Part shown: positions 1 to 12,175 of the stretch, one piece after another
How positions within the stretch are numbered: position 1 is the stretch's first letter
How the letters are laid out: each line of letters opens with the position of its first letter
Assembly: GCA_947846985.1 (NCBI GenBank)
Contig: CANTUZ010000023.1
Coordinates: forward strand, 2,251,677 to 2,315,676
DNA: 64,000 nucleotides
Origin: Fratercula arctica
Taxonomy: Eukaryota > Chordata > Aves > Charadriiformes > Alcidae
Direction of reading: 5' to 3'
Position numbers and translations under genes: made by a program
The notes under the pieces: model-generated
Database searches by the model: none
Told to the model about the DNA's origin: nothing
Seen by the model: only the letters and a program-made list of their open reading frames with translations

Positions 1-274
1 AGAGAGTCATGTCAACGCTTCCCCTCTGAGCACACTGCTGCTTCCCTCACTGAGGGGGTCACCAGGGTGGCAGGAGTTCAACAGAATTCTGCCTGATGGC
101 CGAGCCCAGGTGACTCAATCCACTTGCGCCGTCTTGCTCCGTGGATTTCGCAGAGCCAGCATGTAACTGCACTTCTCAAAGAACCTCAAGAATCGGAACT
201 TGCATGCGCCCGGCCAGCTCGTTAGTTGGACACAATAGATGGAATTTAATAATCTAAAGAAATTCATCACTTAC
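1..274. other. ADAM9 intron 3, 3'-truncated by window edge
   Basis: This stretch follows the donor of the ADAM9 exon at 275-339 on the minus strand and is intronic. I see no further exon, repeat or recognisable site in it. Confidence 0.6.
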
Positions 275-339
275 TTGTTCTTTTCTAGATGAATTGTGTA
301 TTCATTTCCCTCGATCTCAATAGCATACGACACCTTGTC
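275..339 (-). CDS. ADAM9: ADAM9 prodomain exon (exon 3)
   Basis: A 65-bp exon entered in phase 0 after a TATGTTCAG acceptor (340-342 and beyond) and leaving in phase 2 at an AA|GTAAGT donor (269-274). It encodes 21 full codons, DKVSYAIEIEGNEY followed by TIHLEKN. The pattern VSY.I...G.E..IHLE.NK is the prodomain segment just after the ADAM9 pro-peptide start. No frameshift or stop. Confidence 0.88.
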
Positions 340-3300
340 CTGAACATAAAAAGGTTGCATTTTACTCATGAATAAAACGTTCTTTGATATCAACAAAAGT
401 TCAGCAGAAAGCAGTCTCTGTGAGCTTCATCACTGCTACGACCACAGCATTCAACTCACTCCTGTCACCTTCCATCACCCGGGACTAGTCTGCACTCTCA
501 GCCTTCTCAGATACAGCTGTACCAGCAGAGATCCTGCTGGAGACGCAGCTGATACCGGCAGAATTTCATCCTGGAGGGATGCAGAACTCTGCGGATCTGA
601 GCTGCCTCTCCCGTCTTGTTGCTGGCACCCCGACGCTGGTCGGGGGAGCGGGTGTTCCTTGCCCGAGCCCGCGAGACTTCGCAATGAGAAGCTGACCACA
701 GCCACCAGGATTTGCTTGGGTTCCCTGCAGACAAAATGACTGCCACGGCCACACGTGGGAACTGCCAGGTACTGAGCTAATAAACTTTCCTTCTTCAGCT
801 TTGCTAGTTGCACCAGACCAGGAATAACCACGTGTGGGTGAGTCTGAAACCTATTTTATAATTGTCCCTACCTCCGGAACCTGGCATTCCTTCCCCTGTA
901 ACTGGGGAAAAGTCACATGAAGGAAGCTATTTCAAAATAGCTTTGTGGTTTTCTTATTATTTGTTTGCAAGACTTCCACAGAAAACCTCTTAGTTACAGC
1001 TGGAAAAGGACAACACAGTTTTATTACTGAACATCCACAGTGGGCCAGTGCCTCCACAGCCTTGCATTAGTCAAGTGCTACCCACAGCAATTGGCTACCT
1101 AAATATTAAGTGGATAAAACTGAATCACCTGACCACTACATTAATTGCCACAGCAGGAGAACCAGTCAACAACTGCAATAAACTGCAAGGCATTTTTGTT
1201 AATATTAAATTCTGCCAATGTTTGTAAGATTTGTGACTACACACAGTTGGTCTAATCCAAATACTTTGAAGCATGCAGTCTTTAGTTACGTGGCTACAGC
1301 AGAATAATACGGGCTGGAAAGTACCACCGGAGGTCATCTAATCCGTCCCCTGCTCAAGGCAGGGCCAGCCCAGGCTGCCCAGGGCCTCCTCCAGGCAGAT
1401 TTTGAGCATCTCCCAGGATAATGATTCCACCACCTCTCTGAAACTCATTCCACTGCTTAACAACTCCCATTACACAACTTTTGCACCCAGATCAAAAATC
1501 CATTGTGGCAACTTGTCACCTCTGGAGCAGGTAGGCATCTACCGTAACGCAGGTAAAGGCAAGGCCAGGTGTGATACCTTTTGTGAGGGTGGGTACTTGT
1601 TTGCTGCTAGAGGTGTCTGATAGTGTTTTGTGAGAATTTCAGGTCACTTTTGGGTGGACCTCATTAGGAAGTAGATACTAAACTGAAGGCATTTTTCAGA
1701 CTGCCCAGTACCTGCACTGAGGAGACATTGGAAGCCTCTCGTCGTTCTCTTCCTAACCTCTGCGGGATTACAACTTCATAGGAGGACAACTGAGAAACCT
1801 GCTGGAAACCTAGAAAGCAGAACAGAAACACTGGCTAAAGAAACAAAGCAGACGGAAGGATAAGGCACAAGGAAGAAAACGCTATTTCAGGGGAAGCCCC
1901 TTCAGTGGGAAGGGGGCAGCCTGTGATTCCAGTTCAGGTCTCCAGTTTAACACAGCCCTGGAACTGGGCTGCTGAACGTGGGTTCGCAGCACTGCATGGG
2001 GCAGATCCCTCTGCCACTAGGCTGGCATTGCTTCTTATCGCACTTACAAGCTCTACTTTTAAGAAACAACATAGCCCCATGCTGCCAAGGCACCACACAT
2101 GTTTAGAGAGTGGTAACCCAAAAAGAAAAAGCCAAAGGCCCTGATGCACACAGGAGAGCACAGGGCAAACCTCGGAGCAAAGCACGCTCGGATTGTCTTG
2201 TAAAAGGCCAGAGAAAGCAACAGACATACAGCAGAGAGGACACCAAATTTACCAGAAGGTTTCAAATTGAAAGTTTCACATTCCATTTACTGTCTCACAA
2301 GTCTCTATCGCATACACCACCACCTTTCATCAGCAGGAATCAGAGCATTTAACAAAGCAGGTCAGCACAGAGAGAACTTCTTCAAGGACACACAGAAAGA
2401 CAGTGTCAAAATCAGGTGTCTGGCGGTGCCAACCTGCAGAACCACTCCAGCTCCACCACGCAGGCTCTCCAGATCAGCTCCCGGGGCTGATGGCCCCACG
2501 CAGCCTCTCCAGATCAGCTCCCGGGGCTCTGGCTGACGGCTCGGCCGCATAAAGCCAGCCCAGCCCAGCTCAGCGTTACGCCCTGGCCTTGCACATCACA
2601 CCAGATGCCTGACACGAGGCCAGTACTACTCATTGTGTTCTTAGAGAGCTCTTAAGGACCTTATAAAAACAAGCGAGGTGAAAAAAACGCATGCAACAAA
2701 GTGGCCCTTCGCAGATCACTTTATAAATGATTTGCATATGCAACATCCATCAGATCCTCTGATTGAATAACCACCAAACAAAAGTCTATGGTCCAAGTTT
2801 CCTTTATAAGGCATCAGTTTTTGCAAGCAACTGTTCTGTATCGACTGTGCAAACAATAATAAATTGTACATGTAAATCGCTTTGCCTGGCTCGGGAGCCG
2901 CTCTCCCGGGACGCGGGAGGTTGGTTGCCCAGGGAGGCTGGTGGCCCGGGGCTGCAGGCAGGATTCAGAACAAGAGTTTTATAGCTCATGGCAATGGAAT
3001 CGGTGAGCTCATCTGAGAAGCCTGAGCGTCCTGACCCAAAGGCAGGGGGAAGGGAACAGTTACCCTCCTCACCACCCTTTGTCTCCAGAAATAATCGCCA
3101 CGTGTCTGGGGGTGGTGAGGGGGTGCTTAGTTTCTGAGATCTCAAAAAACCTCTCAGAGCGGGACTAAGATACTGCATTCATTTAAAAACCATCCACTTT
3201 GAGCACATCAAAACTCATACACTGCAGCTCCGGAGGTGGCTGTGGCTTCTCGAGTCGCACGAAGGCAATGGGTGCTTGAAGCCTCTGGGGGAGACCTGCT

Positions 3301-6300
3301 CCATCATTTGGGAACCAGGCAGGAGCCCCCATGCGGGCTTTAAATGCCAGGCGTTCCCCGAAAGCCTCCCCGAACCAGCACGGCCAAGCTGCAGTGACAC
3401 TCAGGCTCCTGCAGATGCTTTGGCAGCCTCTCCTCCTGTCCCCCTCAGGCTGTCGCACACCCTCAGCACCACGAGTATCGCCTCGGGTCAGCGCTTCAAA
3501 CGGGCATCGCGGAACATGGCTGCCCAAGTGAAAAGCACGTCCACTTCTGCACTCTTTCCACCGATATCCAAAGAGAAAGCAAAAGCAGTCAGATTGCTTT
3601 CAATTTCTCCTCTTACAGCACACATGTACGTCCATTTGGAGAACACAGATGCATTGCAGTGCACCTATTTGTAACAGAGCATTTTTGTCACAAAAAACAT
3701 AGGCAGAGCCGTGTTGTTTCTCAAGAAATAACATGGAACACATACTGCAGCAGAAGATTCATTAAATGAGTTACAGTAATTGTTGGAAAAAAGGTATAAA
3801 AAAAGCAGAGATAAACTTCCTGAAAATAGCCCTTATGATCACAGGCTACAGAGCGTACAGTGTCAATACCTCCTTGGCCCAAAACAGGGGAGGGAAGGGC
3901 TGCTTCCTTCCCTGGGATCAACCACCAAAAGTTCATACTCGGGCAAACCACTTCTCTACAGCTGTCATTTCCAATCACACATTTTTCTCGTATCCGGACC
4001 CAAGCTCTCACACGTTGCTGCTCTGCACTTGTTTCTTCCCCACTGCCGTCCAAAAGTGCCTTTATTCGCGGGGATGTGGCACTGTGACGTTTGGACAGTT
4101 TCAGAGACTCTCTTAGGACACACGCTACAGAAACATCAGGGCATGGTTAACCTCGGCAGTGCTCAGACAGCGGCAAGCCTCCCCAAAAGCAGCTTGGAAG
4201 CAGACAAAGGAGTGAATCATCGTACAAAGCTAGCGAAACTGGGAGGGATTTCTGAGAAAAGTGCAACTCTGAGAGGCAGCTCCTTAGAGAACTGGAGTGC
4301 GCTTCTTGTGCACTAAAACAGCACAATCTTCAGCTCTCTGAATACTCTGACAGTTCTCCCCCAACTTCTGCTCTCCTTCCCTCCCTCCCTTCACTACCCC
4401 CGGTTCGGCAGCTCGTTTCAGGTACAATGCCTTATTCTTCCCTTCATTGTGGGCAAAATTCATCCGAGGAGGAGGGCGTGTTTGTCTTGATTAACAAAGT
4501 GCTTCCTATTACAACAAGCTAAAATATCAGGGTAGGAAGGCACCGCCTTGCTTTCTAGTGGAACTAAAGAGAGAAAAGCAGCCTTCACGTTAAAAGTTCA
4601 AACTTAATGCAAACAGATTTCCCTTTAACTTTTAGTTCTCTCTTCTCTTCTGGCAAAAACATCCTTTCTCTCCCCATGTTTCAGTACAGATCAAACTGAC
4701 AACAAGTCGCTGATGTACAGAAGAGACAAGAGTTTGTTTTGTGGGATTCTCACCAGGACAAAACGGCTCGGCAGTGGCTGGAAGCGCAGCAGCTCCTCCC
4801 CTGGCACTGCCCAGGACAAAGCCTTCGTTCGCAGGTACCTCCATGGCCTTGACCCCCGCTTCATAAAGAACCTACTTCCATGCTGGCTGCCCCACGCCAC
4901 ATTTCACGCCTCACCAGCACCCCTCAAAGAGGGCAGCAGACTAGTTAATCAGAAATCCAATGAAAGGGACGAGTGCAATGAAGCAGGAATTAGAACATGC
5001 AAGAGACAACCCTGCCCCTAAATCTTCCCCCTACAAAGGCTGCTACTGGGGGACGGGCCTTTTTCCTTCCAAGAAACACCGATCTTGAAAGATACGTCCT
5101 TATTCCAATAACACATCAGCCACCTCCAGTCGCACCAAGCACCCAACACCCCTTCTAGTGACTGCCATGTTCAGACCTTATCTCACCCAGGGAAGAAAAC
5201 GGTACTCAGCCTGACCTAATTAGCAGAAGGCGAAATTCTAGCAAGGACAAGGCAGTTTGCAGCTATCGCAGCAGTCTAGATAAACGCTAGGCTCCAGCAT
5301 GCTGCAAAGGCGTTATCAGATATGTTCCTGCAACCACGTGGGTACTAAGATGCGACCCACTCTCCAGTCAAGACGATTACTATCCATGAGAACTCATCCA
5401 TACATTTCACTACAAAGTACAGGTGGTTTCATTGAAAGCAACTAAGGAAAAGCAAAAATGACAGCAAAAACCAAACTCAGATACTCAGCTGCTTTCCACT
5501 AAGACGTCTGAAGATATTTATATGCACTTTTCCTAAGATATGCTATTTTTTATAGCTTTTTCTCCATCTCTTTTTGGGAAACTTCATTGCAATATAATAA
5601 GTATGGTTCTCAAGCACAGTAGTTTGCAATGAATTTTTCAGTAACTTACAGGATTTCTTGTGGTCAGGTGCTTCCTGCCCCTGGCCAAGGCTGCCGTCTG
5701 AGCTGTACTACACGTCACCACCGAGCATGGCTTCTGATCGTTCATTCTTGGGCGTAACACCAGTTGAGATTGTATTCCCAAGGAGAAAAAAAACAATTGC
5801 ATCCACTATATTTATCTCGTCTCATTAAAGACTGCCTTTAATTACCAAGCATCAGAGGCAACTAGGAAGATGTGAATCATCTTCCCCTCTCTGTCCCAAA
5901 TCCACAGTAGGAATTTTGTGCACATTCCATGGCATGCAGGAGCTTGAAAACCATCGAAACGTGTCACAGCCGTTACGGCTCTCCGGACGCCGAGACAAGC
6001 CGTTAGGGTATTCACTCACGACAGGTAAGAGCAGCCTTCAGCAAAGTCAAGCTGCGGCTCCTGTCTTCACAGACCTCGGCATGCTCCTTGAGCGTGAGCC
6101 AGATCCTTGGCTCAGCTACAGCCACCCACACCCAACAGTTCACCCCAATTATCACCCGCCTTTTACCATAACTCTTTCCCAAGCCTACTCAAGTGAGGTC
6201 AAAGATACAGTCTTTAATGGAAGTGAAAAAAAAAAAAACAAAACACCAACCAAAAAAGAAACAGGAGTGTTTAGACTGTAGCCTGTTAAACCACAAAACA

Positions 6301-9300
6301 AACTAATTTCATAAAAACAAGCTCATCTGCACGTGACCAGCTCAGACAGGAACGTGCAAAAAAACCACCCTTCCCACACCGAGGAGGAGGACTGGATTCG
6401 TGGGGACTGGGCTCAAAACCATCCCACCTGCAGCATCCCAGGGTCCAGCAGCGTGCTGGGACCGCCAGCAGCGGCTGTGGGGCTCCACTTCTGCTCTGAC
6501 CACCCCCTTCGGATCCCCCACAGCACCACAAGTGATACCGAAGAGCATCATTCTGTACAATAAGAAAAACACTGAAATTCCTCTGATACCACCCAAATTT
6601 GTTCCCAGCTGCCTATCAGTGAAACTCAGAGAGAGGACACCCAGTATGACCATTTACTTGTATTTGCCTACTCCAATTTACTCAATCCCCAAGCGAGAGT
6701 GGAAATAGAGCCAGGACAAAACCCAGCACCACACGGAAGTAAGGCATTGCTAATGCTCTCTTCAGATTTATCCTGTGCCTGCATCCACCCCAGCAACTTT
6801 TAGCCATTTTACTGTCAACGTAAAGGTTCGACCAAAACCATATTAAACCTAGAGCATCAGTCAGCAGCAATGAGTTTTAATCTTCTATTGGCTGCACATG
6901 TCTGAGTCAAAAGATGCACACTCCCAAAGCATTAAACACACAAACTCATTAAATGAACCGTTGTTATGATTGATTGCAATTAATAGCTGAGGTCAGCTGC
7001 GCCAGTCACTTGACACGTAGGCAGCAGCCTGCTCACCAGAAGTGCCAACAGTTTACAGGCCATCTAGTCCATCCTTGGGTCCCAGGGTAGGATCGCTCCC
7101 ACCCAAGGCATCTCCAACCAGCATCCCTGATGCCCAATGGATTCCCCCCACTGCGTTTGAAGCCGTACCTCTAATGCCCAGAGGAGGTGGACAGTTTACT
7201 CCCCTTATGTCCGGCTGCAAATTTTTAGGTTTTCAAAGTGTGCTGTCACACTCCCCTCCTTTTTCCTTCAACTAAGTAACAGCCAATATTCAATATGTCC
7301 TTGTGGATGCTGCTTCTTAGATCTCTGACTGTTCATATTAGGCTCTACTGGCTCTACTCTCCGGTGAGAAGGTACCTATCCTGGAAAAGGACCAAACCAG
7401 GACACAGCAGCCCAGCGAGGCCTCACAAGTATGAAGGTTCACATGCTTTGTGTGTTTAGTATCTCCACAGGTTAATCTGTCTTCCCTAACAGACAGCACG
7501 GCTGAGTCACTTGTCGTTCCACCTACTCTAACACTCATTTCCTTTCCTGCCAACATGCTCCTGCACCCCATTTTTCACCCTCTCGTACTTGTGCAGACAA
7601 TTATTTCCACCTCATCGGAACACTTTGCACCCGTCCTTCCAAAGCCGCATCTTTCTGACAGCTATTTTCCTCATGTGCCCACATTATGGGGGTTGCGAAT
7701 CCTTTCTTTAAGGAGCCTGAATCCTGTCTGACTGGAAGGGCATCAACTGCACACTCAATACGCATTCTCTGTATCCCATTTTCAAAATCATAAAGGACTG
7801 CCATACCTGTTTGTGGAGAAACTTCAGTGAACTGCCTTACCGATGTCCTTCCAGAACAACACGTAACCACCAATTACTCCTTCAGTGTACTTCTTCAATC
7901 GATTACATACCAGGAAAAGCATTTTTAGGTGCAGCTGACTGTTCCACTAAGATGACAGCTGTAGTTAAGAGTTACTCTTTGGTTACTGGAAGCAGAAGTC
8001 TCTTTCACTTTCACTATGTAAATATTATTCAAGTCTACTTAAAAATATTTAGAGATTTATAAAAAACACCAAGCCAACAAATCTGCTAAACGTAGGAACA
8101 TTTCCTATGAAGGCAGCAGTTTCAGTTCCTCCCGTACCTCAAAGGCTAAAGAGCACCTTGGTGGGGCTCCATCTCCAAAGCACCTGGGAACATCTGGCCA
8201 GCTGTTCTTCTACAGGGCGGTATTCCGTGTGACTTCTTTCCATCTCCTCCCTCCCTTGCTCTAAACCTTCAGACCAAGTGGGTCTCCTTGCGTCACAGCC
8301 TTTTTAGAGGGTAGGAAAAGATGACCAACTATCATGGCAAGAGAAGCAAATTCATCTACTTGATTTATTGCTCACCTGGAATATTTGTTTAATTAAAGTT
8401 GGCAGGAACAGTTAATGCAATTTCTGTTAGTATTTTACTGGGGGCTTTGGACATTAATGAGGATATTGAGCTCTTCTACACCAATATTTTCTAGAGAAGT
8501 CTTACCTCCCTCTTGCTGAAATCCTGACCTATGCTGTAAGTGTTTCCTGTCTAGACTTTTACTATTCCTTCTGCCCTTTCTAAAACCACACTAATTTGTC
8601 TGCAAGACAACAGATACTCCTGTTCCACAAAAAGGACTATCGCCCTTCTCTGGTACTGTCACAACATCCTCTCCACCTTGGAACCTTCTTACAAGGAGGA
8701 ACTGAGCAAAGCCACGCTCTCCTCTGGAGCAAGACGATTCATCTCACCGGGACACGCTTCCTCCTGGGTGAATGGCGCTGGGGTCTCTGCCCCCGACCCG
8801 CACCAGCCTTGCCCCCAGAGAGGAGCCCTCACGCACATGGAATCATAGAATGTGTTGGGTTGGAAGGGACCTTTAAAGGTCATCTAGTCCAACCTCCACA
8901 GACCCCACTCACTTCCCCACGTCCCGCCAGCTGCACAGACGTCAGCTCACTTCGCACAGCAGAGGTTCGTGGGAACGATTCTCTTCGGAGACATCGCTAT
9001 CTTTAAATTTGGCCACCAAAGGAAACCACGCAACACAACTGCGATCACAGAATTCAGTAGAGCTGAGCAAATAAACTTTCCTCTTTTTTTTTAATTTTAG
9101 CTTCAGAAACAAGAATGATCGAGACATGCAAAAACTACAGAGTCCTCTTTCAAACTTCCTTTTTCCGAAAAGAAAGCACTACAAGAGGCAATATTAGCTA
9201 CACTGAAATGTCTTTCACATTGTCATATGGAGGAAATAACCACAAAAACCCTCTTTACTCTGCTGAATGATTGTCCCAGATTTGTTGAAATATGGGTGAG

Positions 9301-11634
9301 GCAGTGCTGTGTTTTTCATGAGCTGAACAAAGGAATTATCTTAACCAAACATTGCATCTCCACAGAAAATTCAAACCCAAGTGTTTAGACACTTTAAGAA
9401 TTCCTTTAAAAACCGGTAAAGCATGGCTAGAACATCCTGGCATGTGCATGACACCAAGTATAGGGGAAGAGATACAGCAGCAAAACCCACAGTCCCTGCC
9501 TATGGCAGTGTCAGATGGTTTCTTTTTGAATTTATACAGCCAAACGCTGAGGCCTCCTACGGACACAAACAGGAGGGGAAAGTCTACTCTATACAAATCC
9601 CCTAAGGCTACACGTCATTATACGATTATGTTCATTCAGGCATTTTCAGTTAGCAGTTTCCAGTAACACCCTATTTCTGCCTTGTATCCTATTTATTGGT
9701 GAGTGTCCAAAGAACGCACATTCCAACCCAAAAGTCGGAAGTGCCTGGGTGAACTGAAAGAGGTGACTGGTGTCTCCCCTCTCCTTCACGCTCAGACTGT
9801 GACAAAGGAGATCCATTATCTTTCATCGCAGATTTGGCATTATTAGCCAGGACAGAGATTCCAGAAGGCAGAGAGAAACACCGCCATCCACCATCAGTAA
9901 TTCAGGGACCTGCGTTTCCTCCCACCCACAGACAGGAACTACAATGTTATTCCTCTAAACACGGACCAGTCCATTGGAAGCACAAGCATCCAATATCCCG
10001 GAGATGCATCTTTTAAGACTTCGCTCCTTGGCGCTCTGGCAAGGCAGTTTCCAACATGCCACGTTACCTCTGCCACAAGCCAGCAGCCACCTTTCAGAGC
10101 TCAGCCTCTGTCTAGCGCACGGCTCACAAGTGCCAGGGACAACATGCCGAGTGAGAGGCACGAGATTCGCAGCACAGAATCCCTCAAGGAGAGATACCCA
10201 CCACAAGAGCACTTTTTCTCAGCATGAAGCATCAATAGTAGTTTTAGAGAAGATTCCTCAATTAGGCAGCCCTGACTATAAAACTATGCCCTAATGATAA
10301 AATGCATAAGTTTAACACAGCGCATATAACCCTTCAGGAGCAGGAAAGCAATGACAGAGGAGACATTTCTGCCTATCACGTACATATAACATCAGAATCA
10401 GCATCATAAAAGCCCATAAACCAAAGTTTCAATTCATAAACAGCCCATAAAGAGAGCACAGCATCAACTCGTTAAAAGCCCATAAAGAGAGCACGGTGCC
10501 ATTCCCTGCCGTTAGCAATGGCATCGTGCTGCGCCCAAGCTCCTGCCCCAGGATGCAACCCCTGTCCTCCTCGGGGCAGAGCAGCCGCCCGAGGTCCTGC
10601 CCCACACCCAGCCGGGCCAGCACAGGTGCTGCTATGGCTCCTCCATGGACATGGCCACCCAAACACAGCAGGGATGACACAGGTCCCTCCACGTGTCCCC
10701 TGAAATGCTGTGTGAATGATGTGGGTGTCCTGTCACCTCCACGCAGACATGCAACATCCTCTGGGCAGGGAAAATTATGCGGTTGTACCCAGGACCTGCT
10801 CACACAGATTTTTGGGAGACCTGTGACCAGGCTGCCCACGCCGCCGCACATTTTACAGGCTTTCCTGTACGTGGGTTGCCTCCTGCCCAGTAAGAGCAGC
10901 TGGAGAGCAGACTGCCCAGCCTGGCTTGGGAGGATCAGGGAGGAAGGTGACGGTGGTCCCTGGACGCCTGCAAACCGTGGCGGGTGCTCAGGGACAGCCA
11001 GCTCACCGGCCGAGCCAGCACCTCAGGGTGCAGACAAAGGCCCTGCTGTCCCGTCGGTCCCTCTGCGGCACCTCTGGCCACGCAGGAGCATTTTGGCAGA
11101 GACGGTCCTGGACCGGGCCCAGTGTCGCCAGCCTCAGCACCCTCCCCCCCGTGGTCCTGCAGACACCTGTGACCCCGGCGCGGTGACCGTGACCTGCCCG
11201 TGCTGCCCCTGCAGGGGACATACCCTTCCCTGGGGGACACCCCCCCTGCCGCGGGGGACGTCCCCTGCCCTCGGCCCCGCGCATCGGCGGGCAAACAGGG
11301 GCAGCCGCGCTCCGGCAATGGAGAGGGGGTTCTCCTACCCCACCTGCCAGCCCCGAGAAGGAAAGGGGCTGCCCGGCCCCGGCAGCCCTGGGGGCGATGG
11401 GGAGGGGACGGGGAAGGGGCCCGGCCGCGCTGCCCGGGGAAGGAAGGGGGCCGCAGGCCGCCTGCCAGCCCGGCCCGGGCCCGCGGCCCGAAGGGAGGTG
11501 GGGGCGGGCGGCAGGCCCCGGCGCGGCTCGGCGCACTCACCCGCCCGGCCCGGCTGCCCGGGCGCGGCCAGCAGCAGGAGGCAGAGGCAGCTCCGCGCCG
11601 CCCGGGCCCAGGCCATGGCGATCCGCGTCCACAT
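275..11634 (-). CDS. ADAM9: ADAM9, 5' part of the gene (partial)
   Basis: ADAM9 is a type I membrane metalloprotease-disintegrin that sheds cell-surface proteins and binds integrins. Only its 5' end is here. The firm anchor is an exon at 275-339 reading DKVSYAIEIEGNEY and HLEKNK, which matches the early prodomain of vertebrate ADAM9 (human QVSYVIQAEGKEH, HLERNK). A candidate signal-peptide exon lies at 11,541-11,634. The intervening exon 2 (short segment around SSYEIITP in human) could not be located, so the model is incomplete. The protease, disintegrin, EGF and membrane parts must lie to the left of base 1. ADAM9 next to TM2D2 agrees with human 8p11. ADAM9 assignment of exon 3 is strong; that of exon 1 is inferred from position, phase and signal-peptide character. 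Confidence 0.72.
1306..1480 (-). mobile_element. CR1 LINE fragment, antisense
   Basis: Reads like the reverse complement of the CR1 3' end: GGAGGTCATCTAATCCGTCC, then a 'cctgctcaaggcagg' motif, 'aggctgcccagggcc' and 'attccaccacctctctg'. This order is diagnostic for avian CR1 retroposons. The fragment is diverged and 5'-truncated, as CR1 copies usually are. Confidence 0.85.
2457..2528. repeat. 40-bp tandem duplication
   Basis: Two nearly identical copies (2,457-2,488 and 2,497-2,528) containing CTCCAGATCAGCTCCCGGGG, offset by 40 bp and differing at one visible base in the shared block. A simple recent local duplication in the ADAM9 intron. Confidence 0.85.
7048..7290 (-). mobile_element. Possible old CR1/L3-type LINE remnant, antisense
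   Basis: Starts with 'aggccatctagtccatcc', which resembles the antisense CR1 end, and ends with pyrimidine-rich text similar to older amniote CR1-like elements ('cacactcccctcc'). The middle is too diverged for me to be confident. Confidence 0.4.
8838..8900 (-). mobile_element. CR1 LINE 3' end, antisense
   Basis: AATCATAGAATG followed by TTGGGTTGGAAGGGACC and AAAGGTCATCTAGTCCAACC is the hallmark reverse complement of the avian CR1 3' terminus. Only about 60 bp remain. Confidence 0.93.
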
Positions 11635-11800
11635 CGCCCCTCCCGGCTGGGGCGCTGGGTCCGGCCGGCGGCCCGCGGCCTTATGGAGCCGGGCCGGGGC
11701 CTGCGCCGCACCGCCCCGGGGCGGGGCCGCTCCGCCCGCCCGCCGCAGCGGAGGGCTCCGGCGGCGGAGGGCAGCACCCAGCACCCCCCAGACTCCGTCC
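11120..11800. promoter_or_regulatory. CpG island over the candidate ADAM9 first exon
   Basis: Very GC-rich sequence dense in CpG, with GGGGCGGGGC boxes (for example near 11,718), abrupt against the AT-richer intron to the left. It covers the candidate signal-peptide exon at 11,541-11,634 and is the likely ADAM9 promoter. Long open frames on both strands here are a by-product of composition. Confidence 0.65.
11541..11634 (-). CDS. ADAM9: Candidate ADAM9 exon 1 (signal peptide)
   Basis: From an ATG at 11,634 (or an internal ATG at 11,616) the minus strand reads MWTRIAMAWARAARS and then LCLLLLAAPGQPGRAG, a short charged start followed by a hydrophobic core and a small-residue cleavage region. 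It ends in phase 1 at a GTGAGT donor (11,535-11,540), as expected for an ADAM signal-peptide exon. The start choice is open: the second ATG has the better signal-peptide n-region. Assignment to ADAM9 rests on position and topology, because the sequence itself is not conserved enough to name. Confidence 0.5.
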
Positions 11801-12082
11801 CGGCGCCCACCCGGGTCCCCTCATCACACCCCGGCCCCACGGAGCTCCAGAGAGCCCCGCTGAGCAGGGAGAGGGAGCCGAGCGGCGCCGCCTGTGTGAC
11901 AGGGGCTGGGGAAAACCTGGCCTTAACATTTCCAGTCCCTTCTTAGAGAAAAAACAACTGAGGACCGAGCAAACGGGTCCCTGCTAGGCGGGTCCCAAAG
12001 AAAAAGCTCGCAGAAGAGAACTGGTGTCAGCACAGACCACAGACACTGTGGCTCTTCTGGCCTTTCCTTCCAAAAAACTACA

Positions 12083-12175
12083 TTACAAATTTGAAGCACA
12101 TGGAAACACAACTTCGCTGTAGCGCTCCACCATGGGATACAGGTGAGTAAAACTCTCCAGAAGCCACCGGCGGTA
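12083..12175 (-). CDS. Candidate terminal exon of the unrecognised gene
   Basis: Thirty codons and TAA: YRRWLLESFTHLYP followed by MVERYSEVVFPCASNL. It enters in phase 0 after GGGCAG, matching the phase 0 exit of 12,318-12,498. Codon choice is RNY-biased with mixed third positions, unlike surrounding GC-rich noise. The upstream tract is purine-rich, so the acceptor is poor and the border uncertain. Confidence 0.38.
   Translation of the reverse strand, partial: YRRWLLESFTHLYPMVERYSEVVFPCASNL

Larger units (their letters stand above)
340..11540. other. ADAM9 introns 1-2: long, AT-richer, no assignable exon
   Basis: About 11 kb of clearly lower GC than the rest of the window. It holds CR1 LINE pieces (about 1,306-1,480, 7,048-7,290 and 8,838-8,900), a 40-bp tandem duplication near 2,457-2,528 and scattered A-rich runs. 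ADAM9 exon 2 should be here, with phase 1 entry and phase 0 exit, but I found no minus-strand reading that resembles it. Open frames of 60-180 codons in this region show no family resemblance and are treated as chance. Confidence 0.6.

Noticed and set aside
7601..7873. Minus-strand open frame reading FTEVSPQTGMAVLYDFENG
   Set aside because: Looked coding-like but has no splice borders fitting ADAM9 and matches no family I know.
10496..11863. 455-codon plus-strand open frame
   Set aside because: It runs through the ADAM9 CpG island; low-complexity Pro/Arg/Gly translation without family resemblance.
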